From: Nitratireductor aquibiodomus NL21 = JCM 21793
GTDB taxonomy: Bacteria; Pseudomonadota; Alphaproteobacteria; Rhizobiales; Rhizobiaceae
Direction of reading: 5' to 3'
Length of the DNA: 64,000 nucleotides
Assembly (NCBI RefSeq): GCF_000615975.1
Contig: NZ_BAMP01000002.1
Location: 60,946 to 124,945 of the forward strand
Shown here: positions 44,812 through 54,934 of the stretch, one piece after another
How positions within the stretch are numbered: the stretch's first letter is position 1
Layout: the number at the start of each line of letters is the position of its first letter
Program-made: the position numbers and the translations under genes
Notes under the pieces: model-generated
Seen by the model: only the letters and a program-made list of their open reading frames with translations
The model's database searches: none
Told to the model about the DNA's origin: nothing

Positions 44812-47390
44812 TCACTGCATGTCGAGCAGCCGTTCCAGATATTCTTTTTCAAGCGCGGGGCTCAGGGCATCGCCGAGGCGTTTGCGGATTGCTTCGAGAA
44901 TGCGGCGTGCGCGCTGCGTATCGATTTCATCCGGCACCTCGACCGAATCGCCGAAATCGGGGCCCGTGGTCGACTGCGGGCGACCGAGCGGGTCGCGTCC
45001 GTTGTTGCCCTGCCGATAACCCTGATCGCCACCGCCCTGCTCGCCGCGCATGGCCTGCTGCAACTGGTTCATCATGTCCTGCGCGCCGCGCCGCAGTGCT
45101 TCCAGCGCGCGGCCCTGCTCACCGACGGCCTGTTCGCCTTCGCCTTCGCCGAGCGCGCCTTCGGCTTCTCCCATGGCTTCGCCGGCTTCGCCAAATCCTT
45201 CTCCGGGTTGAATGCCGAGCCCCTCAAGCCCCTGCATGAGACTTTCGAGGTCCTGCCGAAGCGTGCCCTGACCCTGCTGCAAACCGCGCATGGCATCGGC
45301 GAATTCCTGAGGTGACATGCCCTGACCCTCGCCAGGTTGCTGACCCTCGCCAGGTTGCTGACCCTGGCCGGCTGATCCTGTCCCTGCTGACCCCGTTCGC
45401 CCTGCTCCCCCCGCTGTCCGCGCTGCATCTGGTCCATGCGGAAGGTCTCGTTCATCAGTTCCTGCTGGCGCCGCATCAGATTGCCGAGCTCGTCCATCTG
45501 CTGGCGCATCTCCGATTGCTGGTTGCCGGACTGCCCCTGCTGCGAGCGCCCCGCCTGCAGATTGTTCATCATGTTCTCGAGCTGGGAGAGAAGCTCGCGG
45601 GCCTGATCACGCGCGCCGGACTTGGCCAGTTCCTCGATCTGATCGAGCATGCGGTCCAGATCGTTCTGGCTTAGCATCTGGCCGTTCTCCGGCAGTTGCT
45701 GGGCCATGTTGGGGTTCTGCTGCGCACGCTCGGCAAACTCACGCAGGAACTCCTGCATGGCGCTGCGCAGTTCGTCCATCAGGCGGGCGATCTCTTCGTC
45801 GCTCGCACCTTCCTCAAGCGCCTTCTTCAATGCTTCCTGTGCCTGCCGGAGGCGTTTCTCGGCGGCGGTCAGATCGCCGTCCTCGATGATGAGTGCAATT
45901 TCCCACAGGTAGTCGACGACATCGCGGAGCTGGTCGTCGGTCCGAGCTGTCTCAAGCCTTGAACGCGCGGCGGAGACCCCGAGAAACTGCGACAGGTCCT
46001 TCAGCGTTTCTTCGGGCCATGTCATGACGGCATCCATCATGGCCAGCACGCGCGGTTTCCTGGTCGCGTCGAGTGCCAGCGTGCGCCGCTGCTCGATGAG
46101 AGCCTTGGCGAGAGGATTGGTGAAGGTTCGCTCGGGCAGCGCGAACACCTTCGCTTCGCTCTTTGCTTCCTGCCCTGCGTCGTCAACGGCACGCAGGATC
46201 ATCTTTACCGAACTGCCGGCCCAGGGGTGTTCTGTCAGGTCGCGCGAGGTTTTCGCGGCGATTGTGCGGCCATCGCGGCGCGGCAGCGTCAGGGGCAGGT
46301 CGGGCGCTTCGTAAAGGGGGCGTGCGTTCGGGGCTTCATAGGTCTGCTGGAAGATCGCCTGTGCCTCCGCGGGGCCGTAGTCGTCTTCGATTTCATAGGC
46401 GAGTTCCAAAGCGCCACTCACAGCGCGTTTCGGCTCCTCGGCAAATCGGATTTCCGGCGGGCTGTCGGGCGTTACGGAGAAAAGCCAGCTTTCGATTTCC
46501 TGGCCGTCACGCTTCAGGACCAGTTTTCCGTCTTCGTTCAATGTGCCGGCGAAGCGCCGGGCGGCGCTATCTGCCGAGAGGGTCTCGCTCTGTGATGCAC
46601 CTTCGGGTGCGATCGGGGTCTCGGTATCGCTCGAATCGAGGAAGGACAGGGTTTCGCTTCCCGAGCCACCGGTTACCCGCAGAGCGAGTATGCTGCCCTG
46701 CGGAACGGTGAAGCTCTTCGTCTCCCGGTTTGCCTCTGCTGTGAGATAGACCGGTGCACGACGGGTATAGGTCGGCGGGGTGACCCAGGCATCAATGCGC
46801 GGTGGGACGATCTCGGCACCACCATGCGCCCGGAACGCATCCAGGACGCTGCCACCATAGGGGCCGGTGGAGAACGTCGCGGCGATTACCAGGAGCAGGG
46901 CGGCGGCGGCGCGCAGGCCCCACGGATCTTTTTCCGGCACCCCGGTTTTGGGCAGGTCGCCATGAAGATTGTCGAGCCTGCCAGCCATGCGTTTCTGGTG
47001 CTCTTTCCAGAGCGCTTCGGCAAAACCGTCGCGATTTCCGGCGAGCCGGTCGGACTGGACTGCGACAGGTTCATGCGCCAGCTGATTGGCACGTTCGATG
47101 CGTCTGTCGATCTCAGAAGGCCTAGGACGGCGGAAACGACGAAGGGGCCATAATGACGCAAGGCCGAGCAGGCCAAGAACAGAGATCACGCCGTAGCGGG
47201 CCGCGTCGGGCATAAGGCGGAAGAGACCCAGCCAAGAAATGCTGAGAAACAGGCTGATGAGGACGAGGAGTGGCAGAATGAGCGGCCAGAGGCGCTCCAG
47301 CACTATGACGAGGCGCGTGGCAAACCGGGTGCGGGCGAGCCGGGAAAAGCGACTGCCTGTGCGCTCATGCCTTGAAGTTGTTTCAGCCAT
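44812..47390 (-). CDS. TIGR02302 (DUF4175) family membrane protein (frameshifted as sequenced)
   Basis: Restored length is about 859 residues. ATG 47390 begins the protein; two N-terminal helices (about 30-90) and one near 170 precede a long exported region. The C-terminal third is rich in Gln, Glu and Met with a coiled-coil look. A base is missing near 45366, in a stretch encoding tandem GEGQQP units; the restored frame continues GMSPQEFADAMRGLQ to the TGA at 44812-44814. Function of the family is unknown; it follows lysA in this order. Confidence 0.88.
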
Positions 47391-47512
47391 AGACGCTCTC
47401 AGCATGGTGCCGTAGCGCACGTGAATCGCACGCCCTGTCGTTCACAAGGATAGCAGCAAACCGGGCGAAGGCGAGGCGGCACGCGAAATTGTGATCCGCG
47501 TGCCCTGCAATT

Positions 47513-48784
47513 TCAGTCCGTCAGCCAGTCGGGTATCGAATCAAGTTCGATAAGCTCTTTGTGGCTGGGACGGGCCCGGATCACATGGAACCGGTCGCCG
47601 TTGACGAGCACTTCGGGCACCAGTGGACGCGAATTATAGGTGCTCGCCTGGACAGCGCCATAAGCACCCGCGGAGCCTATGGCGATGAGATCGCCGGCCT
47701 TGAGTGCGGGGAGCCTGCGGTCCAGCGCGAGATAGTCACCCGTCTCGCAGACCGGGCCCACCACGTCGGCAACCATGTTTCCTGCATCCTGCCGCGCTTC
47801 GGCAACCGGCCTGATCGAATGGAAGGCTTCATAGAGCGTGGGCCGGATGAGGTCGTTCATCGCCGCGTCGACTATGACGAAGTTCTTCGCTTCGCCTTCC
47901 TTCACATAAACCACTTCCGACACAAGGATGCCGGCATTGGCGGCGATCAGTCGGCCGGGCTCGAGCATGACCTTCAGGCCAAGCTTCTTCATGTGCTTGC
48001 GCACGACCTCGGCATAGGCGTCGGGCAGGGGTGGCTGGTCGCCATCCTCCGCGTAGGGAACGCCAAGGCCGCCGCCGAGATCCACATGCTCGATGGCGTG
48101 GCCGTCGGCGCGCAGGGTTTCGGTCAGCTCCGTCAGTAGAGCGAAAGCATCGTCAAAGGGCTGCAACTCGGTGATCTGGCTGCCGATATGCATGTCGATG
48201 CCGGACACTTTCAGGCCCGGAAGCTCGGCGGCCCGCGCATAGGCGGCGCGGGCATCCTTCCAGCCGATGCCGAACTTGTTCTCCGCCTTGCCGGTGGAGA
48301 TCTTCCTGTGCGTTCTCGCGTCGACATCCGGGTTGATGCGCAGCGAGACATTGGCCGTCAGCCCCAGCGTGCTGGCGCGGGAGGAGAGCTGTTCAAGCTC
48401 GGGCATCGATTCGACGTTGAAGCAGAGAATGCCGGCCTGGAGCGCGAAGTCCATTTCGCGCGCGGTCTTGCCGACACCGGAAAACAGGATCTTGCTGGCA
48501 GGCACGCCGGCGGCCAGCGCACGGCGCAGCTCGCCTTCTGAGACCACGTCCATGCCGGCGCCGAGGCGGGCGAGCGTGGTTAGCACGGCCTGGTTGGAAT
48601 TTGCCTTCATGGCGTAGCAGACGAGCGAATCCAGCCCCTCGAAGGCTTCCGAGAAGACACGGTAATGACGCGTCAGCGTTGCCGTGGAATAGCAGTAGAA
48701 CGGGGTACCGACGGCTTCCGCGATGGCGGGCACCGACACATCTTCGGCGTGCAGGACGCCGTCACGATACTCGAAATGATTCAC
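47513..48784 (-). CDS. lysA: Diaminopimelate decarboxylase
   Basis: A 423-residue PLP enzyme that makes L-lysine from meso-diaminopimelate. The PLP lysine is in YAMKANSNQAVL; HIGSQITEL, GGGLGVPY, EPGRLIAANAGIL and the C-terminal CETGDYLALDR are all present. It is in a minus-strand series argH, lipoprotein, lysA, TIGR02302 gene. Confidence 0.96.
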   Translation of the reverse strand: MNHFEYRDGVLHAEDVSVPAIAEAVGTPFYCYSTATLTRHYRVFSEAFEGLDSLVCYAMKANSNQAVLTTLARLGAGMDVVSEGELRRALAAGVPASKILFSGVGKTAREMDFALQAGILCFNVESMPELEQLSSRASTLGLTANVSLRINPDVDARTHRKISTGKAENKFGIGWKDARAAYARAAELPGLKVSGIDMHIGSQITELQPFDDAFALLTELTETLRADGHAIEHVDLGGGLGVPYAEDGDQPPLPDAYAEVVRKHMKKLGLKVMLEPGRLIAANAGILVSEVVYVKEGEAKNFVIVDAAMNDLIRPTLYEAFHSIRPVAEARQDAGNMVADVVGPVCETGDYLALDRRLPALKAGDLIAIGSAGAYGAVQASTYNSRPLVPEVLVNGDRFHVIRARPSHKELIELDSIPDWLTD

Positions 48785-48858
48785 GGCAGGATACTTTCGG
48801 CTGGGCGATTGGACGCGGGGTTGCGCCGCCGCGCGGCGCAGGCCCTTTTGGCTCTGTT

Positions 48859-49062
48859 CTAGAGAAGACCATCGAGAATGAAGGGACGATCCTCAACCGG
48901 TTTCTCCGGTGCCGGCGGCACGGGCTGGTCGTTGCGTTCTGCTTCCTTGCGTGCATCCAATGCCGCCTCGTAAGGCGAATCAAGCGGAGCCTTGCGCCCG
49001 CAGGCGGCAAGGCCAAGCGCGAGGCCGAGCATGACAAGGGTGAGCGTGCGGCGGGCCGTCAT
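48859..49062 (-). CDS. Small LptM-like lipoprotein
   Basis: A 67-residue protein with a lipoprotein signal: LTLVMLGLALGLAACGRKAPLDSP, the lipobox LAAC and the GRKAPLDxP that marks LptM proteins. LptM helps the LptD/E LPS translocon assemble. It sits between argH and lysA, the usual place for such genes. Confidence 0.9.
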   Translation of the reverse strand: MTARRTLTLVMLGLALGLAACGRKAPLDSPYEAALDARKEAERNDQPVPPAPEKPVEDRPFILDGLL

Positions 49063-49098
49063 GAGCGTTCCATTCCTCGAAAGTGCGTGCGCTGCGTT

Positions 49099-50523
49099 TT
49101 AGCGCTTTTTGGCGGGCGTTGCATCCCGTTTCAGGCGTTTCTTCCAGTAACGGATCTGACGGCGCACTTCCGAAGGTGCCGTTCCGCCATAGGAGGTGCG
49201 GCTTTTCACGGAATTGCCGACCGACAGCACCGAGAAAACGCCATCGTGAATGGCCGGGTTGATCGCCTGAAGGTCTTCCAGCGCAAGTTTTTCAAGCCCG
49301 CACTTCTTTTCCTCGGCGAGCGCCACGGCGCGGCCCGTCACGTGATGCGCCTCGCGGAACGGCAGGCCCGCTTCACGCACCAGCCAGTCGGCAAGGTCGG
49401 TGGCGGTGGAGAAGCCGGCTCCGGCGGCCTTCTTCATGGCGGTCGTGTTGACCTCCATGTCACCGACCATGCCGGTCATCGCGGCCAGCATCAGGTCGAG
49501 TGTTTCGGCAGCGTCGAAGACGGCTTCCTTGTCTTCCTGCATGTCCTTGGAATAAGCGAGCGGCAGGCCCTTCATCACCGTCAGCAGCGCGATCAGGTCG
49601 CCATTGATGCGGCCGGTCTTGGCGCGGATCAGCTCGGCGGCGTCCGGGTTCTTCTTCTGCGGCATGATCGAGGAGCCGGTGGAGAAGGAATCAGACAGGC
49701 GCACGAAGCCGAACTGCGGCGTCGACCAGATGACGATTTCCTCGGCCAGCCGGGAAAGATGCGTGGCGCAGATGGCTGAGATCGACATGAATTCAAGGGC
49801 GAAATCGCGATCCGAGACGGTATCGATGGAGTTGCGTGTCGGCTCGCGGAAGCCGAGCGCCTCCGCCGTCATGTGGCGGTCGACCGGGAAGCCCGTGCCG
49901 GCAAGGGCAGCCACGCCGATCGGGCTTTCGTCCAGCCGCTTGATGGCGTCGCGCACGCGCGAACGGTCGCGGCCAAACATCTCGACATAGGCCATCATGT
50001 GATGGCCGAACGTCACCGGCTGCGCCGACTGGAGATGCGTGAAGCCCGGCATCACGCTGGCGGCGTGCTCTTCGGCACGGGTGAGGAACGCTTCGATCAG
50101 GCCGCCAAGCGCGGCATCGATGCGCTGCAGCTCTTCCTTGACCCAGAGACGGAAGTCGAGTGCCACCTGGTCGTTGCGCGAGCGCGCGGTGTGCAGGCGC
50201 CCGGCAGTGGGGCCGATCAGCTCTGCCAGGCGTGCCTCGACATTCATGTGAATGTCTTCGAGCTGTGCCGAGAAGGTGAATTTGCCGGCCTCGATCTCTG
50301 ACAGGATCGTGTTCAGCCCGTGAACGATCTTTTTTTCGTCTTCCGCCGAAATTATGCCAGTCTTCGCCAGCATTGCGGCATGGGCCAGACTGCCGCGGAT
50401 GTCCTGGGCGTAGAGCTTCCTGTCGAAGCCGATGGATGCGTTGATCGCCTCCATGACGGCATCGGGTCCTGAGGCAAAACGTCCACCCCACATGCGGTTG
50501 CTGGCTTGGTCTTCGCTCATCAT
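49099..50523 (-). CDS. argH: Argininosuccinate lyase
   Basis: A 474-residue fumarase/aspartase-superfamily enzyme that splits argininosuccinate into arginine and fumarate. Motifs are [21 protein letters not shown], the [19 protein letters not shown] signature and [14 protein letters not shown] near the end. ATG 50523 or 50520 can start the protein. Divergent from tlpA. Confidence 0.96.
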   Translation of the reverse strand: MMSEDQASNRMWGGRFASGPDAVMEAINASIGFDRKLYAQDIRGSLAHAAMLAKTGIISAEDEKKIVHGLNTILSEIEAGKFTFSAQLEDIHMNVEARLAELIGPTAGRLHTARSRNDQVALDFRLWVKEELQRIDAALGGLIEAFLTRAEEHAASVMPGFTHLQSAQPVTFGHHMMAYVEMFGRDRSRVRDAIKRLDESPIGVAALAGTGFPVDRHMTAEALGFREPTRNSIDTVSDRDFALEFMSISAICATHLSRLAEEIVIWSTPQFGFVRLSDSFSTGSSIMPQKKNPDAAELIRAKTGRINGDLIALLTVMKGLPLAYSKDMQEDKEAVFDAAETLDLMLAAMTGMVGDMEVNTTAMKKAAGAGFSTATDLADWLVREAGLPFREAHHVTGRAVALAEEKKCGLEKLALEDLQAINPAIHDGVFSVLSVGNSVKSRTSYGGTAPSEVRRQIRYWKKRLKRDATPAKKR

Positions 50524-50552
50524 GATAACCGGGCGCTAGTGTGGAAAGAAGA

Positions 50553-51233
50553 ATGTCGAAGCAGAAACAAAAATTCCCGGCACTCCGTCTGGTCGTCCTG
50601 GCTGTCGCTGCGGGCGCCATCGCGGGTGCGATTGCGGTATACGTGAAGGGCGGGCTGGATGGCAACATGGCGGCGACGCCGATTGTCGCTGAAGCCGACA
50701 ACGCAGCCTGTTCTGCAAAGCAGGTAAAGGCCAAAGCGGTGGGCGATGCGGCAACAGGTCATGTCGCGGCGATGCTCGCAGCCGACCCGCCGCGTTCGCT
50801 CAAAACTCTGGGCTTCAACGGGCCCAATGGAGAAGCGATGACCGTCGCTGACTTTTCGGGCCGGGTTATGCTGATGAACCTGTGGGCCACCTGGTGCACG
50901 CCATGCCGGGAGGAAATGCCGGCGCTGGATGCACTGCAGTCAGCAAAGGGGTCGGACGCATTCAAAGTCGTGGCGGTGAATGTCGATCGTGGCGATGATG
51001 AAAAGCCCACCACCTTTCTTCAAGAGACAGGCATTGAAGCCCTGAGCTACTACCGTGATGCCTCGATGAAGATTTTCAACGACCTTAAAAGTCAGGGGCT
51101 GGCGCTCGGTTTGCCGGTCACGCTGCTAATCGGTGAAGACGGATGCCTGCTCGCGCACATGAACGGGCCGGCGGAGTGGGGCAGTTCGGACGCTGAGCGG
51201 TTGATCGACGCTGCTCTTGCAGAACCGCAATAA
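50553..51233 (+). CDS. tlpA: Thiol:disulfide interchange protein TlpA
   Basis: A 226-residue membrane-anchored thioredoxin-fold protein. After one N-terminal helix (about 13-35) comes a periplasmic domain with the active site WATWCTPCREEMP. TlpA reduces partner proteins for cytochrome oxidase assembly in rhizobia. ATG 50553 with GGAAAG upstream is chosen over GTG 50541. Confidence 0.93.
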   Translation: MSKQKQKFPALRLVVLAVAAGAIAGAIAVYVKGGLDGNMAATPIVAEADNAACSAKQVKAKAVGDAATGHVAAMLAADPPRSLKTLGFNGPNGEAMTVADFSGRVMLMNLWATWCTPCREEMPALDALQSAKGSDAFKVVAVNVDRGDDEKPTTFLQETGIEALSYYRDASMKIFNDLKSQGLALGLPVTLLIGEDGCLLAHMNGPAEWGSSDAERLIDAALAEPQ

Positions 51234-51240
51234 ACTCAAT

Positions 51241-51260
51241 CGGGGAGCCATGGCTCCCCG
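51241..51260. terminator. Perfect 20-bp palindrome between convergent genes
   Basis: CGGGGAGC followed by CATG and GCTCCCCG is a fully self-complementary sequence 7 bases after the tlpA stop, with the PTPS gene convergent on the other side. It probably ends both transcripts, although no T-run follows. Confidence 0.5.
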
Positions 51261-51299
51261 AAGCGATATTATTGGCCATGCGAGGACGGCGAGGGCCCG

Positions 51300-51656
51300 T
51301 CAGGCAGCTTTGGCCGGCTGATAAACACAGCCTTCCGCCTGGCCCTCGGCGCCGCGCTTCAGTTCGACACGTTGAAGGGCAGGGGATTTCTCGGCCAGCC
51401 TGTCGTAAATCCACTTGGCAAGGTTCTCGAGCGACGGCACGGAAAGGCCTTCGATATCGTTCAGGTAGGTATGATCGAGAATTTTGTGAATCTCGTCGAT
51501 CTGCTTCTCTACTTCGTAAAGATTGGCAGCCCAGCCAAAGACCGGGTCCGGCTCGCCGACGAGATGGACGGAGACCTTGAAGGAATGGCCGTGGAGGCCG
51601 GAATATGGCTCCAGCTTATGCGCTGCCTCGAAGGTGAATTCCTTGTACGTTTCCAC
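51300..51656 (-). CDS. 6-pyruvoyl-tetrahydropterin synthase/QueD family protein lacking catalytic Cys
   Basis: A 118-residue PTPS-fold protein. Zinc ligands H13, H22 and H24 are in place (FEAAHKLEPYSGLHGH). The Cys that QueD has before the HGH motif is replaced by the PYSG sequence. The later catalytic Asp-His (LDHTYLND) and Glu (GAEGQAEGCVY) are present. It may be a modified-activity member of the family or a folate/queuosine side enzyme. GTG 51656 has GGGG 8 bases upstream. Confidence 0.85.
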   Translation of the reverse strand: METYKEFTFEAAHKLEPYSGLHGHSFKVSVHLVGEPDPVFGWAANLYEVEKQIDEIHKILDHTYLNDIEGLSVPSLENLAKWIYDRLAEKSPALQRVELKRGAEGQAEGCVYQPAKAA

Positions 51657-51928
51657 TTCCTAAACCCCTGATCTGCAAATACAATTGTTGGTTCTGGGTG
51701 CTTTTTCTCCCGCGTTGCATCGCATTGGGAGAGATCTGGACTCACGACCGTTATGCGAGCCGGCCTGTCTATTGTATAGTCCTTTTGGCTTAGAGCTTTG
51801 GCACTGGCTGCGGAGCGTGTCAATCATCAGCAGCGTCTGTGTCGAGTGGCCGCGCCGTTAACCTGTTGTTGGTTAGCCGGCACTATTGTGGACTGCGTTG
51901 GAGTTTACGCCACTAAAGAGGCTGAAAA
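51657..51928. other. Intergenic region without recognised gene
   Basis: These 272 bases separate the leftward PTPS gene from the rightward secreted-protein gene. No open frame with a ribosome site, tRNA or known riboswitch was seen. CTATTGTATAG near 51770 and a GTTAACCTGTTGTTGGTTAGC stretch near 51855 are weak symmetric elements and may be parts of promoters. Confidence 0.6.
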
Positions 51929-52456
51929 ATGCACAATAAAAAGCTCGTGGGAGGTTGGGTTGCGACGGCGACGTTGCTGCTCTTCTCGTTTATTGTCCCC
52001 GCTTTCGCACAGGACGCTACTCTGCAGAAGCCGCAGGGGGATGTCATCCTGACGATTGACGGCAACATCGGCGCAACCAATGGCGATGGTGTTGCCGATT
52101 TCGATCTCGCAATGCTTGAGGCCCTGAAATCCGCAAAGATCCGGACAAGCACCCCCTGGTTCGATGACGCGGTCGAATTCGAAGGGGCTCTCCTTTCCGA
52201 ATTGATGACCCTGGTCAAGGCCGATGGCGACGAACTGGTTGTGACGGCACTCAACGACTATCAGGCGCCGGTTCCGATCGCGGATTTCGCCGAGCACGGC
52301 ACCATTCTCGCGTATAAGCGGGACGGGAGCTACATGCCGATTAGCGATAAGGGGCCTTTGTTCATCGTGTATCCATATGATTCCGACCCGGAACTGAACA
52401 CGCAGAAGTATTTCTCGCGTTCTGTATGGCAGGTTCGACGCTTTACCGTTCGGTAA
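51929..52456 (+). CDS. Secreted cysteine-free SUOX-fold (oxidoreductase molybdopterin-binding-like) protein
   Basis: A 175-residue protein with a Sec signal peptide ending at AFAQ. The mature part (VILTIDGNIG, FDLAMLEALKSAKIRTSTPWFDDAVEFEGALL, KGPLFIVYPYDSD) resembles the sulfite-oxidase-type domain, but it is small and has no Cys, so molybdenum-cofactor catalysis is unlikely. It precedes, by about 15-20 bases, a membrane GGDEF-EAL protein that has a periplasmic sensor region, suggesting it is that protein's periplasmic partner. Confidence 0.75.
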   Translation: MHNKKLVGGWVATATLLLFSFIVPAFAQDATLQKPQGDVILTIDGNIGATNGDGVADFDLAMLEALKSAKIRTSTPWFDDAVEFEGALLSELMTLVKADGDELVVTALNDYQAPVPIADFAEHGTILAYKRDGSYMPISDKGPLFIVYPYDSDPELNTQKYFSRSVWQVRRFTVR

Positions 52457-52476
52457 GCGTCTGACAGGCCTTGCCC

Positions 52477-54897
52477 ATGTCGGACCCGGAGACAAGAAAA
52501 ATGAGGCGCCGCACGGCATCGCGCGTGGTGCAGATGGTGCTGTCCGTCGGCATGATCGCGCTTGCCGTTGCGGCGCTTTACATCTCTGTCCTGGTCTTTC
52601 AGCGTCAGGAAGCGCTAACGCAGATATTCCGCTACAACATCGCCTATAGCGCGAGCCAGGGCATGAATGAGCTCTTGCGCTTTCGCCAGAGGCTCACCGC
52701 GATGCTGGTCGAACCTCCACAGGCCAGCAGGCAGGACGTGGAACTGCGGTATCAGATCCTGATGAGCAGGCTCAGTCTGTTCGAGCAGGGCGAGTTCATA
52801 AACTTTGTCTCCGTGGTGCCCGAAAACAGGGAAACGGTTGATCAACTGGCTTCGGCAGTGCAGCAGATCGGCACGTTTATCGGCGAGATTGACAGGCCCG
52901 AGAACGCGCAAATCGCGCTTGATCTCACGGCGCCGCTGGAAAGCAAGATGGTTGCTCTTGCTTCCAAGGCCAATGAATATGGTGCGACAGCTCAGGCAAA
53001 GGATCAGGGGGAGCTTCTGAGGCTCCACTGGCTGTTCTCGGCGCTGGCACTTTCGCTTGTCATAACCGGGTTTGTGTTCATAGCCATGCTGAGATGGCAG
53101 CACCGGCTGCAGATCAGTGTTCAGCAACGGCTCAAGGCAACCAATGAAGACCTGCTGCGCACCAGTGCGGAACTGAGCGAAAGCGCGCAGGCCGCCCGTC
53201 GCGCCAACGATGAACTGATCACCCAGAACCTGCTGTTCAACACGGCCCTGAACAATATGTCCCACGGCCTGTGCATGTTCGATGCACAAGGACGGCTTAT
53301 CGTCAGCAACCAGAAAATGGAAAGCATCTACGGGCTGACACAGGAGCAGCTCCGGCTCGGCACCTCTCTGCACCAGCTTATCGGCGACATGGTGGAGGCT
53401 GGTGCCAGCGGGGAAGACGAGGCAGAACAAGTCGCGCAACTGCAATCGCGGCTGATCGAGCAGAATCGCTCCGATACGCTGACGCAGGAACTGCGCGATG
53501 GGCGGACGATCCTGATTTCGCATCAGCCCATGCGCGGCGGCGGCTGGGTTGCAACTTATGAGGACATCACCGAACGCCACAAGGCGCAGGCTCAGGTCGC
53601 CTACATGGCGCGCCACGATACGCTTACCGATCTACCAAACCGTCTGATGATGCGCGAGCAACTGGAGGAAATCCTCGCCAGCAGCAATGAACGCGGTCTC
53701 TCAACGGCGGTAATGTGCGTCGACCTCGACAATTTCAAGAGCATCAACGACACGCTCGGGCACCCCGTCGGCGACGCTTTGCTTCGTGCGGTGGCCGGTC
53801 GCATTCGAAACACCGTGCGTGAGACGGATGCGGTGGCGCGTCTCGGCGGTGACGAATTCGTCGTCGTTCAGGGAAATGTCGAGAAGCCGGAACAGGCGAG
53901 CAGCCTTGCCAAGCGGCTGATCGATGCGCTCGACGATCCCTACATAATCGAGGGGCATCAGGTGCTTACCGGAGCGAGTGTCGGTATTGCCGTTGCCGAC
54001 CCTGACCATGAGGCCGCGGACGATCTTCTGATGCAGGCCGATGTGGCCCTTTATCAGGCGAAAGGGGACGGCCGAGGCGTATTCCGCTTCTATGAAGAGG
54101 GCATGAACAAGCGTCTACAGCGGCGCAGGGCACTTGAGGCCGAGCTTCGCTCTGCCAATCTGGACGAGCAGTTCCACCTGGTGTTCCAGCCGATCATCGG
54201 GCTGGGAACAAACAAGGTCACGACTTTCGAAGCCCTGTTGCGGTGGACGCATCCCGTTCACGGGCCTGTCTCTCCGGACGAGTTCATCGGGATCGCAGAA
54301 GATACGGGTGCCATCGTTCAACTGGGTGAATGGGTGCTGCGACAGGTCTGCATGGAGATGAAGTCGCTGCCTGACGACATCAGCATTGCCGCCAACCTGT
54401 CTCCCATGCAGTTCAAGCGGGATGACATTGTCGAGACCGTTGCGCGCGTTCTTGTGGAAACCGATACACCGGCAAACCGGCTGGAGCTGGAGATCACGGA
54501 AACGCTTCTGCTTGAAGACAACCGGAAACTGCATGCGGATTTGCGGCGTTTGCGGCAGCTTGGCACACGGATATCGCTCGACGATTTCGGTACTGGCTAT
54601 TCATCGCTCAGCTACCTGCAGAAATTTGCCTTCGACAAGGTCAAGATCGACCGTCTTTTCATCAAGGAAATCACCAAGAGCGCGGACCAGGCAGCCATCG
54701 TTCAGACCATCGTCAATCTGGCTTTTACGCTTGGCATGACCACCGTCGTGGAGGGTGTCGAGATGGAGGAGCAGTTGCGCATCATTCGCGCGATGGGATG
54801 CGACGAGGCGCAGGGCAATCTCTTCAGCAAGCCCATCCTTGCCAGAGACATCCCCGGCTTCCTCGACGAGCACAAGCGCAGACGCTACGCAGCCTGA
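52477..54897 (+). CDS. Membrane GGDEF-EAL protein with PAS domain
   Basis: An 806-residue c-di-GMP enzyme. Two N-terminal helices (about 20-45 and 190-210) frame a periplasmic sensor domain of about 140 residues. A coiled-coil and PAS region (about 240-370) follows, then a GGDEF domain with RLGGDEFVVVQ near 456 and an EAL domain with TFEALLRW near 583 and DDFGTGYSSLSYLQKF. Both motifs look intact, so synthesis and breakdown are both possible. ATG 52477 is used; TTG 52471 is an alternative. Coupled to the secreted protein upstream. Confidence 0.93.
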   Translation: MSDPETRKMRRRTASRVVQMVLSVGMIALAVAALYISVLVFQRQEALTQIFRYNIAYSASQGMNELLRFRQRLTAMLVEPPQASRQDVELRYQILMSRLSLFEQGEFINFVSVVPENRETVDQLASAVQQIGTFIGEIDRPENAQIALDLTAPLESKMVALASKANEYGATAQAKDQGELLRLHWLFSALALSLVITGFVFIAMLRWQHRLQISVQQRLKATNEDLLRTSAELSESAQAARRANDELITQNLLFNTALNNMSHGLCMFDAQGRLIVSNQKMESIYGLTQEQLRLGTSLHQLIGDMVEAGASGEDEAEQVAQLQSRLIEQNRSDTLTQELRDGRTILISHQPMRGGGWVATYEDITERHKAQAQVAYMARHDTLTDLPNRLMMREQLEEILASSNERGLSTAVMCVDLDNFKSINDTLGHPVGDALLRAVAGRIRNTVRETDAVARLGGDEFVVVQGNVEKPEQASSLAKRLIDALDDPYIIEGHQVLTGASVGIAVADPDHEAADDLLMQADVALYQAKGDGRGVFRFYEEGMNKRLQRRRALEAELRSANLDEQFHLVFQPIIGLGTNKVTTFEALLRWTHPVHGPVSPDEFIGIAEDTGAIVQLGEWVLRQVCMEMKSLPDDISIAANLSPMQFKRDDIVETVARVLVETDTPANRLELEITETLLLEDNRKLHADLRRLRQLGTRISLDDFGTGYSSLSYLQKFAFDKVKIDRLFIKEITKSADQAAIVQTIVNLAFTLGMTTVVEGVEMEEQLRIIRAMGCDEAQGNLFSKPILARDIPGFLDEHKRRRYAA

Positions 54898-54934
54898 CTG
54901 CCGATGCCGGTGTTGTGACGCCAGACGTGCCGGC

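Noticed and set aside
45319..45375. Tandem 15-base repeats near the TIGR02302 frameshift, considered as a CRISPR or VNTR
   Set aside because: Only two to three in-frame copies encoding GEGQQP within a Gln-rich coding stretch, with no spacers.
51657..51700. GGTTCTGGGTGC-type sequence near the PTPS gene, considered as a second preQ1 riboswitch
   Set aside because: It is on the wrong strand relative to the gene and lacks a P1 stem and A-rich tail in the right order.
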